From a virus: a stretch of 29,363 bases of DNA. How positions within the stretch are numbered: the first letter of the stretch is position 1; each line of letters starts with the position of its first letter. The stretch spans positions 1 through 29,363 of the IMG/VR virus record IMGVR_UViG_3300028388_004315; one strand, 5' to 3'. The notes below the pieces were generated by a model, which was given only the letters and a program-made list of their open reading frames with translations, was not told the DNA's origin and made no database searches. The position numbers and the translations under genes were made by a program. Of the stretch, positions 1 through 7,591 are shown in pieces.

Positions 1-681
1 TAGCGTGCGGTCAGATTGAATTGACGGAGCAATATCATTCACGAAATCATACAGGTTTTGTTCTGATTTCGATGGTCCAGACAAGGAACATTTCGGGCAG
101 CCAATTCCGCGCATATGGTCAGACGGGATTTGATTAAAAATTCCGTGTTTCGGGCAATTTATTTCTACTTTTGTTTTATTTCCTACGTAAGATACGTTTT
201 CATAGCTATATTTACTGTCGTGGGTTTCGCCCATTCTCTTTTTTACTTCGTCTTCGTCTAAGGTAAGGACAGTTTTTACTTTGTCTAATCTACATTTTGG
301 GCAGCCGTGACCCGCATAATGATTTGCCTTTGTTTGTAGAAATGATCCGTGCTTAGGGCAAATTATCTTTACTTTCGTGTGTGCTGAACACTCTATCATG
401 GAAGAATAAACGTATTTGCCTCCGTGAATGAGGGAGAAATCTGAAATCCATTCTGTATTTGGTTTTATCCTTTTCTCCGCAGACTTTATCGCACCACATC
501 TTGGGCATCCGCTGCCGAGATAGTGGTCTTTGGCGTTCTGAACGAATATACCATGTTCTTCGCACACAATATTTACTGAATACCGGGCACCGTTAAAACT
601 ATTTTCTATGTATTCGTAAGCACCCCCGTGAACTTCACGGGAGCGCTTTACAAAATCTATGAATGATAGTTTTTTAGGCAC
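1..681 (-). CDS. Zinc-repeat homing endonuclease, EDxHD/Vsr-like (partial, C-terminus outside window)
   Basis: The frame is open from a GTG at 681 to the left edge (227 codons), so the C-terminus is missing. The visible part has three copies of a treble-clef-like repeat of about 55 residues: an HGxxYxY start, then CxxHGxFxQ, then H(Y/M)xGxGCPxC. The best copies read CPKHGSFLQ and CPKHGIFNQ. After the third repeat comes SKSEQNLYDFV and a dR residue pair, which matches the first helix of the Vsr-like EDxHD nuclease domain of phage homing endonucleases (family of I-Bth0305I); the remaining catalytic residues lie beyond the edge. The GTG overlaps the nrdJ stop by one base (TAGTG), so translation is probably coupled; no clear Shine-Dalgarno is seen. 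The DNA is visibly more AT-rich than nrdJ exteins, as expected of a mobile gene. The repeat family is confident; the nuclease class is inferred from the short visible start of the domain. Confidence 0.75.
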   Translation of the reverse strand, partial: MPKKLSFIDFVKRSREVHGGAYEYIENSFNGARYSVNIVCEEHGIFVQNAKDHYLGSGCPRCGAIKSAEKRIKPNTEWISDFSLIHGGKYVYSSMIECSAHTKVKIICPKHGSFLQTKANHYAGHGCPKCRLDKVKTVLTLDEDEVKKRMGETHDSKYSYENVSYVGNKTKVEINCPKHGIFNQIPSDHMRGIGCPKCSLSGPSKSEQNLYDFVNDIAPSIQSDRTL

Positions 682-3638
682 TAGCGGATGGGGCAGGCTC
701 CACCTGCACATTGGTCGTCTTCGATTGTTGCATCCATCATGTCCGTACCAGTAAAGTTGACGGGGCGTAGAGTCCTTGCGTAGGATTCGTGCTGCTCTTT
801 CGTCACAGGAGTTTGAGGCAAATACGGGTAGTTTAGCTGTTTTGCCACAGCCTTTGGGTCGCGCACCATCGCAACAGGGTCCGGACGGTAAAGGAACGAC
901 ACGCCCACGTAGCTATCCCAGTTCTCCGCCAGCCAATCAACGATGTCCTGCACCTCGTCTGGGCTGTAGTAGATCGTGATCGAGCAGTTGTGATCGACGT
1001 AGTTCTCTTGCAGGAGCTTGTAGCGCTCAAGCTGAGACACCGCGCTTTCTTGGTTCACCTCGACCATTGTTCCATCAACGTCAACCGTGTCGAACTCGAT
1101 GCCGTTGTACTCGACCGGAATCACAACGATCTTCGCCATCTTATCGAATGGGTGTGGTTCGGTTCGGTAGCCAGCGTCCACAACAGCTTTCAAAAGAGGA
1201 TCATCCGCCGCAACAATGACCCGCACTTCAAGGTAACGTCCAAGCGGAAGGTGTGCGCCGGACGCAACTTCGTCGCCCACGAGACCAAAGACTTTCGACT
1301 GTGTGCCGGATGGCTTGACAGTGGTGGTCAGGTGGGGGCGAGGCGTGCCCAGTTCGTCTGCCATGCCGTTGGCACCATCATGCGCAATGCGGCGAAGGTC
1401 TGACAATGCATCCTTGTCTTTGTGGAACTCCCAGCCGACAATGCCGGTCAGTCCGACGCCACACAGGCGCAGGAACTCGTTCAACTCGTGCCACGTGCGT
1501 TGTAGAATGCCGTCATCCAAATTGACACAAGTCTGGCGGTAATTGGCGCGCGCCACCAACCAAATGGCACGGTGTAGTCCTTCTTCGTCGCCGTTGAATC
1601 GACTCACCGCAACCTCGACAAGGTTACAGAACGACTTGTCTCCCAAGAGAATTTCTGCGCAGGGGTTTACACCCTTGAAGTAAGGCGCGCGCTTCATTGC
1701 GGCCAGCGCGTTGATGAACCCCGGCTCTGACCCACCGCCCGCTTCGATCATGCGGAAGATTTTCTTCAACTCGCGCTTCGTCGGCTTGTGGTAGAACAAC
1801 AGGGAATTGTTCGACATACCCCGGTGCCACTTGCCATTCTCGTTTGCCCCCTTCTTTGCGAGCGCGAATTCTTCCCATTCCGGCTCACCGTATGGGTAAA
1901 GCGCGATCTCAGCAGAGCGTCGGGAGGACAAGATCGTTCCAAGCCAGTTCTCGATGTCGAGAATGTCTATGGCGGAAAGAAGCTGCCCAGCCGAACGGTT
2001 CATGACCTCGACAATGCCTTCGATTGCCTGTGCAAGCTGGTGGTCACCAGACGAAATCCAGCCGTATCCAGACAGGCGATAGCCTGCGGGACGAATTTCA
2101 GAAAGGTCGATAACGAGCTTCTTTGCGGTGCCTTTGAATGCAAGCAGCTTCCCGAAGAACTTTGCCCAAGCTTCCGCACTGTCTCCGACGCGGATGTACC
2201 AGACACCGGTCTCCCTGTCGAATTCTTCAAGGTTATCCGGCGCGCCTTTCACGGAAGGGTCTGAGATTGGGTTCCCGTTCGCGTCTTTTGGCAGCGTCTT
2301 CTCTGACCGTATGACTTCGACTTCGGAAATGTGGGCGGTAAAGCCATTCAACACGCCTACGTTGGATTTGAATCCGACGCCACAGCCTTGCAACAGCAGC
2401 CAAATCGTGTCAACGACATCGTGAACCGTTTGTACTTCACCAAACGCGCAGTTTCCGCTAACAATACTGTTAGGTAGGACGAAAGAGTGATCATCCTCTA
2501 CTGTGAGACACCAACAATCTTGATTTTCTGCTGAAACAACTTCTTCTACGCGCCACAACAGTTGTTTTGTAGACGTTGTAAATCTTATGTCGTATCCTTT
2601 GCGAACTCCGAAATTTGTTTCTTTTTCTGTGTAAGCGTCAGATGTAACGTAAAGACCAAACACGGGGGCGAAGGTAGTCACGAAATTAGCGGCTGCTTCG
2701 TCTGAGCAGAAGATTCCGCTAAATCTTGTTTCTCCACGCTGGATTTTCTTACTTCCGTCCGCGTCCAGATAGCCCCTCAGAAACGCCTTGATTAGGCGAA
2801 TTTCTTCACCTTCATCAGGTAGTGTTTTCAGATAGTGGCCTGTGTATACAAAAGGATCATCGCCACAGCTAGGTGGATATGAATGCCCAAATCCTAGAGA
2901 CACAAAACGATCCAGATATTCTTCTTTTTTACCGCACAAACGAACGCGGCTGGTTTCAGATTCTCCTGATTTTGCCACCGAACCGTCTCCGTATACAAAA
3001 CCATAGGCCCAGTAATACTGTTCATCCGTAGGCGCTGAATCGTAATCCCAAGAAAAAAAGTCGCCCTCCGGCGCTGCGTGGAGTTTCATTCCGGGGGTTA
3101 GATCAGACGCAATTACCCTAGTACCGTCATTTAGAATCCAAGTATGATCCACACAAGAATTCACCTCTCCGCGCATCTTATGGCGAGACAGTTTTATATT
3201 GACCATTTCCCGCTCACCAGCGTACTTTGCTACGGCGGGCTTCCAATTATCTTCGTGAGTCAGAACCGTGAATGACTCTCCATCTGAAACATCCTCGAAT
3301 GATGTGACTCCTGTTTTAGCAATAAATTTTGTATTGGCGGGTAGCGGATTAAACTGTGACGCTTCCCGTTCTTTTGCGATGTCTGTTCCGCCAAGCCAGC
3401 GTGTGCGCCCAGAAACGGTTACCTTTCGAGCCATGAAAAGCTCGTATAGTTCTTCAAGTTCGGCTTTTTGGGCGAGGTCAAGCGGTCGCCCTTGCGCGCG
3501 TTCCCACAGCCATGTTTGGTGGTCGATAACCCGACGCCAAGCCTGTTCCGGGGTTTCAAAAACGGTCCCATGCTCGTCTAGGGGCCGCAAGTATGTGCGG
3601 CGTTCAACGATCTGGGCGAGAACGCTTTGCTGCGTCAT
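681..3638 (-). CDS. nrdJ: Class II (adenosylcobalamin-dependent) ribonucleotide reductase with intein
   Basis: Reduces ribonucleotides to deoxyribonucleotides using adenosylcobalamin to generate a thiyl radical; oxygen-independent and a single polypeptide. The precursor is 985 residues from the ATG at 3638; removing the 299-residue intein leaves 686, normal for phage NrdJ. The motif NPCAEILLG (660 = thiyl Cys, 662 = Glu) is intact, as are the redox Cys at 397 (the residue just after the intein), Cys671 in FCNLVEV, and the C-terminal CxxxxC pair (977 and 982). An in-frame TTG lies five codons upstream, but the ATG has GGAGAG seven bases before it, so I chose the ATG; GGAGAG overlaps the TTG itself. 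A 170-base upstream gap carries promoter-like sequence. No nrdA/nrdB or thioredoxin gene is in the window. Family assignment is very secure. Confidence 0.95.
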   Translation of the reverse strand: MTQQSVLAQIVERRTYLRPLDEHGTVFETPEQAWRRVIDHQTWLWERAQGRPLDLAQKAELEELYELFMARKVTVSGRTRWLGGTDIAKEREASQFNPLPANTKFIAKTGVTSFEDVSDGESFTVLTHEDNWKPAVAKYAGEREMVNIKLSRHKMRGEVNSCVDHTWILNDGTRVIASDLTPGMKLHAAPEGDFFSWDYDSAPTDEQYYWAYGFVYGDGSVAKSGESETSRVRLCGKKEEYLDRFVSLGFGHSYPPSCGDDPFVYTGHYLKTLPDEGEEIRLIKAFLRGYLDADGSKKIQRGETRFSGIFCSDEAAANFVTTFAPVFGLYVTSDAYTEKETNFGVRKGYDIRFTTSTKQLLWRVEEVVSAENQDCWCLTVEDDHSFVLPNSIVSGNCAFGEVQTVHDVVDTIWLLLQGCGVGFKSNVGVLNGFTAHISEVEVIRSEKTLPKDANGNPISDPSVKGAPDNLEEFDRETGVWYIRVGDSAEAWAKFFGKLLAFKGTAKKLVIDLSEIRPAGYRLSGYGWISSGDHQLAQAIEGIVEVMNRSAGQLLSAIDILDIENWLGTILSSRRSAEIALYPYGEPEWEEFALAKKGANENGKWHRGMSNNSLLFYHKPTKRELKKIFRMIEAGGGSEPGFINALAAMKRAPYFKGVNPCAEILLGDKSFCNLVEVAVSRFNGDEEGLHRAIWLVARANYRQTCVNLDDGILQRTWHELNEFLRLCGVGLTGIVGWEFHKDKDALSDLRRIAHDGANGMADELGTPRPHLTTTVKPSGTQSKVFGLVGDEVASGAHLPLGRYLEVRVIVAADDPLLKAVVDAGYRTEPHPFDKMAKIVVIPVEYNGIEFDTVDVDGTMVEVNQESAVSQLERYKLLQENYVDHNCSITIYYSPDEVQDIVDWLAENWDSYVGVSFLYRPDPVAMVRDPKAVAKQLNYPYLPQTPVTKEQHESYARTLRPVNFTGTDMMDATIEDDQCAGGACPIR
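2451..3347 (-). mobile_element. Intein in NrdJ, class 3-like with Pro1, LAGLIDADG endonuclease
   Basis: Protein-splicing element of 299 residues, NrdJ precursor residues 98-396, between SQFN and CAFGEV. It sits directly before the redox-active Cys, which doubles as the +1 nucleophile. The first residue is Pro (codon CCG, 3345-3347), which cannot start splicing by the usual N-S shift. Block B reads CVDHTW, with Trp two after the His; block F reads CWCLTVEDDHSF, with Cys at the class 3 nucleophile position; the end reads SIVSGN, so the usual Thr is Ser and the penultimate His is Gly. The centre has both LAGLIDADG motifs (GFVYGDG and LRGYLDADG) with both catalytic Asp present. The segment is more AT-rich than the flanking gene. 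Boundaries are secure because the joined extein restores a standard NrdJ sequence; the splicing class is inferred. Confidence 0.92.
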
Positions 3639-3730
3639 GTATTTTCTCTCCAAGACAAAAGGAATGCATACCGCAGTGTTGGTGCGGCTGCATGTGATGT
3701 AGATTGTGGATAGCCTTCAGGCGTTTTTGT

Positions 3731-3776
3731 ACTCTAACTCATGTGACTTTTTGAGTCAATCAAAAATGCCTGTCAA
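3731..3776 (-). promoter_or_regulatory. Promoter and dyad upstream of nrdJ
   Basis: The gap between the HTH gene and nrdJ has an exact TTGACA (3776-3771) and, 17 bases on, CAAAAA rather than a normal -10. A second reading gives TTGACT (3759-3754), 17 bases, then TAGAGT (3736-3731), which is a better sigma70-like pair and would give a leader of roughly 85 bases. Overlapping both is a perfect dyad, TGACTTTTTGAGTCA (3744-3758), a plausible operator. No cobalamin riboswitch B12 box was found in the leader. The start site is not determined. Confidence 0.5.
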
Positions 3777-3811
3777 GGTCATGCGGCCACAAAATTGAGT
3801 GTTGCAGCATT

Positions 3812-4162
3812 TTACTCGTCCTTCATTTTGAGTCCGGCGGCATGCACCAAAACCTGCGTCGAAGCGGGGCGTCCGTCCAGCATGTACCCGTAACCGCGCT
3901 TCTCGGTCATCCGGTCTCCCAAGACCCTCTGTGCCTTTTCCATGATTGTTTCACCGTCATCTGGTTCAGAAATGATGGCACCTTCTCGGGAAAGATGTGT
4001 AGGCTGTTTATACTGAACTTGCTTGGAAGGTCTGGGTATTTTCAGATCGCGTATCCAGCGGCGGACAGTTGCCAAGCTCACATCGTAATGCTCGGCAATC
4101 TGCTCTCTGGTCAGTCCCTGTTTTTCACGCAGTTCGATTATTTCGTCACGAGTTGGGGTCAT
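3812..4162 (-). CDS. Small helix-turn-helix DNA-binding protein
   Basis: 116 residues. Residues 5-40 form a homeodomain-like helix-turn-helix: EIIELREKQGLTREQIAEHY then VSLATVRRWIRDL, with the turn around HYDVS and a typical recognition helix. The rest (about 45-116) is a polar region I do not recognise, containing a GYGYML stretch and ending in MKDE. The start overlaps the end of the upstream 86-residue gene by 17 bases, so the two are cotranscribed. It is followed by the only sizeable gap on this side of the window, which holds the nrdJ promoter dyad, so it may regulate nrdJ; that is inference. Similar HTH domains also occur in small terminase-like and anti-repressor proteins, so a regulatory role is not proven. 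Confidence 0.75.
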   Translation of the reverse strand: MTPTRDEIIELREKQGLTREQIAEHYDVSLATVRRWIRDLKIPRPSKQVQYKQPTHLSREGAIISEPDDGETIMEKAQRVLGDRMTEKRGYGYMLDGRPASTQVLVHAAGLKMKDE

Positions 4163-4406
4163 TCTTTTTCTCTGTGAATGCCGCCAAGATGCACTCTGCT
4201 GGGGCCTTCCCTTCGGACATTCCCTCTAGTGCAACCTGCCCGGCTCTGGCAAGCATACCGTTCTCGTACATCGCACGTGTGGCGAGTCCGAGCACTGCGG
4301 CTGGCGTTGGTTTATCATCTTGTTCCTCTTTCTTTGACACGATGATCTCGGAAGCCATTGCAACCGTTTGAGCACCGATGTCTTCAAACTCTATTTTCAC
4401 TTTCAT
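4146..4406 (-). CDS. Hypothetical protein, 86 aa
   Basis: Not recognised. It starts MKVKIEFED with a predicted beta strand, followed by an alanine-rich helical part and a polar EKKNDPNS end. There is no signal peptide, membrane segment or metal-binding cluster. It lies 15 bases after the end of thyX and overlaps the start of the HTH gene by 17 bases, so it is probably translated as part of the same operon. The ribosome site is weak (AGAAAG). Confidence 0.7.
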   Translation of the reverse strand: MKVKIEFEDIGAQTVAMASEIIVSKKEEQDDKPTPAAVLGLATRAMYENGMLARAGQVALEGMSEGKAPAECILAAFTEKKNDPNS

Positions 4407-4421
4407 TTGATTGCTTTCTGT

Positions 4422-5381
4422 TTACGGGTAGTAATCCTTTATACACTCACCGTAGAGCGTCTTGCGGAATTGAACCCACCCGTCGAAGTTCCCATGCAGA
4501 TACGGCTTTTTCCAGATCGGAAGTTCGTTCTCGCTCCACACCTGCTCGTCAGGTGTTGCTTGGTGCTCTGCCGGAGACGCATGCAAAGGCTCCGATCCCA
4601 CCAAACGCTCGTAGAGAGCGATGTCGGCGTCGAATGATGGAGCCTTGCCGTCATGCGTCTTGTAAGACACACGGGCGCAGCGTGCCACACTCACCTTTAT
4701 CAAATCATCCACGGTTGTTGGAATCGGATCGTGGACCAAGTTTTCTGGAGACTGCACATAGTTCCGCTCAGATTCCAGAACGTATGGGAGGTGCCACTGA
4801 CCGGCTTGAAGCATCGTCGGAGTGCTGGCTTCCACAGCATCAAACATGGCGTCGGCCAGAGCTTTGATTTCCGGCTGCGCATCTGGGTGGCGGCGCAGGC
4901 CAAAGAAATTGTCCAGCGTTGTCGAGGTCATCACGACAGTGATGTGAGAAAAAGGTTCGAGCAAACGGTTCACGACTTGCTTGTGGTAGCCTGCCCGAAC
5001 GAATCCTTCCGCAATTTCGATGGCCCGGTCACGGGCTTTGTTCCACGCCTGTTCGGCGGTGAGACCGTCAAACGTGTTGTCGATCATGTCGAGTTCACAG
5101 AAGTCGCCGTAAATAAGCGCGTCGTTTTCCTCAAACGCCTGCATGCCCTTCTGGTTCTTGCCCCAATGGATCGGCATCGCCGTGTCTTCCTTGATCGCCC
5201 GGATTTGGCGCTCAACAGGAATAGCGCGCGAGGACGACGCATTGCGGCTGAATTGCCGGTGCGTCATGAATTCGGCGTGGATGAAACGCGGGTAGCGTAA
5301 TTCCAGCGTCGTGATGCGGGGGCTTTTTGGGCCGATGCTGTCTTCGATTACTTTTGCGGTGATCGTCACTTCACCCTCCAT
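4422..5381 (-). CDS. thyX: Flavin-dependent thymidylate synthase, segments in permuted order
   Basis: Makes dTMP from dUMP with methylenetetrahydrofolate, FAD and NADPH. 319 residues from the ATG at 5381. The ThyX signature, usually RHRxxSxNxxSxR, appears as THRQFSRNASSSR (residues 40-52), with the His, Arg, Ser, Asn, Ser and Arg positions kept. A second conserved block, LLEPF to RRHPDAQPEI (about 140-172), matches the helix after the active site. In Thermotoga maritima ThyX the (A)ARVSF and HxTPFEH segments come before the signature; here the equivalents, CARVSY (about 235-240) and HASPAEH (267-273), lie near the C-terminus. An upstream in-frame TTG at 5444 would add 21 residues but overlaps the previous gene by 79 bases and lacks a good ribosome site, while the ATG has AAGG about 7 bases before it. 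The start overlaps the upstream gene by 16 bases. Confidence 0.92.
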   Translation of the reverse strand: MEGEVTITAKVIEDSIGPKSPRITTLELRYPRFIHAEFMTHRQFSRNASSSRAIPVERQIRAIKEDTAMPIHWGKNQKGMQAFEENDALIYGDFCELDMIDNTFDGLTAEQAWNKARDRAIEIAEGFVRAGYHKQVVNRLLEPFSHITVVMTSTTLDNFFGLRRHPDAQPEIKALADAMFDAVEASTPTMLQAGQWHLPYVLESERNYVQSPENLVHDPIPTTVDDLIKVSVARCARVSYKTHDGKAPSFDADIALYERLVGSEPLHASPAEHQATPDEQVWSENELPIWKKPYLHGNFDGWVQFRKTLYGECIKDYYP

Positions 5382-5635
5382 CTTGCCTTGTGGGCGGGTT
5401 CGCCTAGAAAAGTCATCTTCCTGATTTGTGTGTGAATGCTCCAAAATCTTTTGATTCGGTCACACATGGTCATTTTAGGGAAAAACGCGTATCTGTCGCC
5501 TACCAAATAGTAATGACCAAAATCCGGCGGCCCATCACTATAATGGTAAAGCCAAATAGTTTCTCCACTTGTAGTTTTTACGGGTATTGATCCTCGACAA
5601 TCTTTATCCGGGGAACATTTAGATTTCCTTAGCAT
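5366..5635 (-). CDS. Hypothetical protein, 89 aa
   Basis: Not recognised. It starts at an ATG that shares one base with the stop of the previous gene (TGATG). The N-terminus is Lys/Cys-rich (two Cys within the first 15 residues), then comes a region with many Tyr, Phe and Asp residues (HYSDGPPDFGHYYLVGD), and the C-terminus is basic. No signal peptide or membrane helix. The DNA is a little more AT-rich than its neighbours. It overlaps the thyX start by 16 bases. Its context suggests an accessory gene of the nucleotide operon, nothing more. Confidence 0.65.
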   Translation of the reverse strand: MLRKSKCSPDKDCRGSIPVKTTSGETIWLYHYSDGPPDFGHYYLVGDRYAFFPKMTMCDRIKRFWSIHTQIRKMTFLGEPAHKARWRVK

Positions 5636-5982
5636 CACTTATCCCAATCTCTTGCTTCTTCGTCGGTTGGAAGACCTAACTTCCCGCCAACATACTGCCA
5701 TCTTTGTGTCGTGGACCAACGCCTTCCACAGAGTGCGCATTTGTGGTCTGTCCAAAAAGAATCGTCCCCATCCCAGTGTCCAGTGCTGCCGCGATTTTCT
5801 GTCTCGCGGGCGATCAACGGGTGGCGGCACTCATTTTGTAGTTCAACTTTCTGCTCATGGAATCGTTGTAGCATTTCTTCAACACGCTGCATTTCAGATA
5901 CGATTGCCAGATCATGGTCATCCAGCTTCGATAGGAGAAAAAGTCGCTCCGCTTCTTTTTTCTGCGCTTCTGTAAGGCTCAT
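5635..5982 (-). CDS. Small coiled-coil and zinc-ribbon-like protein
   Basis: 115 residues. The first 50 are helical and charged (EAQKKEAERLFLLSKLDDHD onward), probably a short coiled coil. The second half has a likely metal site: CRHP near residue 52 and HKCALCGRRW near residues 80-90, so one Cys-x-x-His-like pair and one CxxC. Aromatic residues follow. No function is recognised. It starts in an ATGA overlap with the exported-protein gene upstream and ends in a TGATG overlap with the next gene, so its expression is tied to both. Confidence 0.65.
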   Translation of the reverse strand: MSLTEAQKKEAERLFLLSKLDDHDLAIVSEMQRVEEMLQRFHEQKVELQNECRHPLIARETENRGSTGHWDGDDSFWTDHKCALCGRRWSTTQRWQYVGGKLGLPTDEEARDWDK

Positions 5983-6317
5983 ACCATTCCCAACGATAGA
6001 AAACCGGCGGAGTACCCGCCGGGGAATCCTGTACGCGCTACGCGCGCAACGTAGACGGTCCTACCGTCTCGTAGATGGATCGGCTCGATAACATCCTCAA
6101 TGCTGGCGAGCTTGCGTTCCATAGGCTCTGAGTGAAGCCAGCGGCAATCTCCCGGAAGACCTGTAGTTCCCGGTATTGCGTCTCCCAGATTGCGCGCAAC
6201 CTCGGTAGCCGAAGACGCGGTGGTGCAGATAAAATGGATCGTCACGGTTGATCCGAGAGTTTGCGCTTGCACCGAAAAAGGCAAGACAAACGCCAGCGCC
6301 AGAAAAATGTTACGCAC
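5979..6317 (-). CDS. Small exported (periplasmic) protein, 112 aa
   Basis: The protein has a clear Sec signal peptide: VRNIFLALAFVLPFSVQAQT, a short basic start, a hydrophobic core and an AxA-type cleavage site (VQA-Q). The mature part is about 93 residues, with two Cys (in FICTTA and GDCRW) that could form a disulfide and a Gly-rich end. Start choice: a GTG at 6317, preceded by AGAGG six bases upstream, which places the signal peptide exactly at the N-terminus; a longer frame to 6359 would bury it behind 14 polar residues. It overlaps the stop of the upstream nuclease gene by eight bases. Function unknown; an envelope role such as superinfection exclusion is speculation. Confidence 0.7.
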   Translation of the reverse strand: MRNIFLALAFVLPFSVQAQTLGSTVTIHFICTTASSATEVARNLGDAIPGTTGLPGDCRWLHSEPMERKLASIEDVIEPIHLRDGRTVYVARVARTGFPGGYSAGFLSLGMV

Positions 6318-6789
6318 TTTCGCCTCTCTTTGTGGCGTTCCGGAGCATTGAAACGACAAGCCCCCATGATGGTGAATCTTTATCTCGTTTCGGGGGCGGA
6401 ATGACCCTCTTGAATTTCAGGAAGGGTTTCGCCCCCTTGTACTTGTAGCAGTGCCACGCGACTTCAATTAGTCCTGCCCAATCCGGAACTTCCTCGTGCG
6501 GAATTACGCCGACCGGCGCAATGTACGAGAACTTGTCTGAAAACAAGCGAGCGCCGCGTTGTTTCTTGTGGTTGTCGCGGCGAAAGTCGGCCCGAGATAC
6601 TTTGATCTCGTAGGCTTCCATGCGATTGCCGGTTGATGGAGCAACGTTAAGGGCAAGGAAATCAATGCGGCCTTCCCACTCGAACCCCGAAGACAAACGG
6701 AGGTCGATGAAGCAGAAATCTTTCTTGTGCTTCTTCGAAAGCTCCGCCTCAATATCCTTGGCGGTTATGGTGTCAGTGCGGAAGCTCAA
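6310..6789 (-). CDS. MmcB-like PD-(D/E)XK nuclease family protein
   Basis: 159 residues. The central sequence has RIDFLALNV (Asp43) then AYEIKVSRADFRRD (Glu61, Lys63), the D...ExK pattern of restriction-like nucleases. The wording around ExK, EIKVSRADF, matches the MmcB family of alphaproteobacterial DNA repair proteins. Those act in the response to DNA damage with ImuB and DnaE2, though no partners are visible here. The start is a TTG that forms a TTGA overlap with the stop of the dNMP kinase gene; there is no better in-frame start near it and the N-terminal helix fits the family. The end overlaps the exported-protein start. Nuclease fold is likely; activity is inferred. Confidence 0.75.
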   Translation of the reverse strand: MSFRTDTITAKDIEAELSKKHKKDFCFIDLRLSSGFEWEGRIDFLALNVAPSTGNRMEAYEIKVSRADFRRDNHKKQRGARLFSDKFSYIAPVGVIPHEEVPDWAGLIEVAWHCYKYKGAKPFLKFKRVIPPPKRDKDSPSWGLVVSMLRNATKRGESA

Positions 6790-7373
6790 TCGAAGGCCCC
6801 CTGCAACTCCATGCCATCTGCCACGAGGTTGACGACTTCGCCCTCAAGATCGCCAAGTGTGCCATCATTCACAATTGTCGCATCTGTTGGCATCTTGTCG
6901 ATCATGGTTTCGGACGAATGTTTGGATGCTTTGTCGGAGGCTGCGTCAGCAGCCGGACGAAAGATTCGGTACTTCACGCCACCCAAATCATCAATAGCTG
7001 CACCCTCGTGCGGGAACCGGCAATCACTGCACACGATGCGGTCCCCGAAAACACCAGAACGCACACGCACCTTAAACATCTCGGACCACATGTCGGTCGA
7101 AATCATCTCACGCCACTCGGTTCCGAGTGTCTGCATCGCGTAGCGCGGTGTCTTCCCTTGAAGCCAAGTACAAGGTGCTTCCTTGAGGTCACCTTCGATC
7201 TTTCGTTCGATTTCTGCATCCTCAAGCCCGCACGTCTTGTACATTGCGCGAAGCATGTTCTTGAGCGGGTCTGCAAACTTGAGTTCTACGAAATCCATTT
7301 GCTCAACCAAGACATTCGACGCGACCGACTTTCCGGAACCACGCTTTCCTGTGAATGCTACAACAGTTTTCAT
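6786..7373 (-). CDS. Deoxynucleoside monophosphate kinase
   Basis: Phosphorylates dNMPs to dNDPs from ATP, feeding dNTP synthesis during infection. 195 residues. A P-loop GKRGSGKS lies at residues 9-16, directly after the first strand. FADPLKNML (about 34-42) and the TPRYAMQTLGTEWRE block (about 75-89) are typical of phage dNMP kinases (T4 gene 1-like), as is the VCSDCRFPHEG block around residues 114-125. It sits one base before the upstream gene and overlaps the next by four bases, in an operon with thyX and nrdJ, which fits the role. Confidence 0.88.
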   Translation of the reverse strand: MKTVVAFTGKRGSGKSVASNVLVEQMDFVELKFADPLKNMLRAMYKTCGLEDAEIERKIEGDLKEAPCTWLQGKTPRYAMQTLGTEWREMISTDMWSEMFKVRVRSGVFGDRIVCSDCRFPHEGAAIDDLGGVKYRIFRPAADAASDKASKHSSETMIDKMPTDATIVNDGTLGDLEGEVVNLVADGMELQGAFD

Positions 7374-7374
7374 A

Positions 7375-7581
7375 TCAGTCCGCCATCAGTTCGAATTGAA
7401 GTGTGTCGCCCGCTTCTATGATGCGTATTTCGCCATCAGCATGTGCTTCCACGGCTTCGGTCGGGTCAAAGGTTTCGTTGCCGTTACGGTCAAACAAATG
7501 CTCAACCGTTTCAACGCTACCGTCTGATAAAATCAGATATATCTCCCATTCCCTCTGCGTGTCTCCGTTACTTACAATCAT
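7375..7581 (-). CDS. Hypothetical acidic protein, 68 aa
   Basis: Not recognised. A small, strongly acidic protein with alternating hydrophobic residues that suggests beta strands (EIYLILSDGSVETVEHLF, then GEIRIIEAG). There is no Cys and no membrane segment. It lies 10 bases after the helicase gene and one base before the dNMP kinase ATG. An acidic surface can mimic DNA, but nothing here shows that it does. Confidence 0.6.
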   Translation of the reverse strand: MIVSNGDTQREWEIYLILSDGSVETVEHLFDRNGNETFDPTEAVEAHADGEIRIIEAGDTLQFELMAD

Positions 7582-7591
7582 TGTGTTTCCT

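Noticed and set aside
353-565. Minus-strand frame of 70 codons near the left edge
   Set aside because: It is out of frame with the zinc-repeat protein that occupies 1-681 and has a non-repetitive basic sequence.
3639-3653. TTG at 3653 as the nrdJ start
   Set aside because: The TTG overlaps the GGAGAG ribosome site of the ATG at 3638, so the ATG is the better start.
3639-3811. Cobalamin riboswitch in the nrdJ leader
   Set aside because: A B12-dependent enzyme made me look, but no B12 box or matching long structure is present and the leader is too short.
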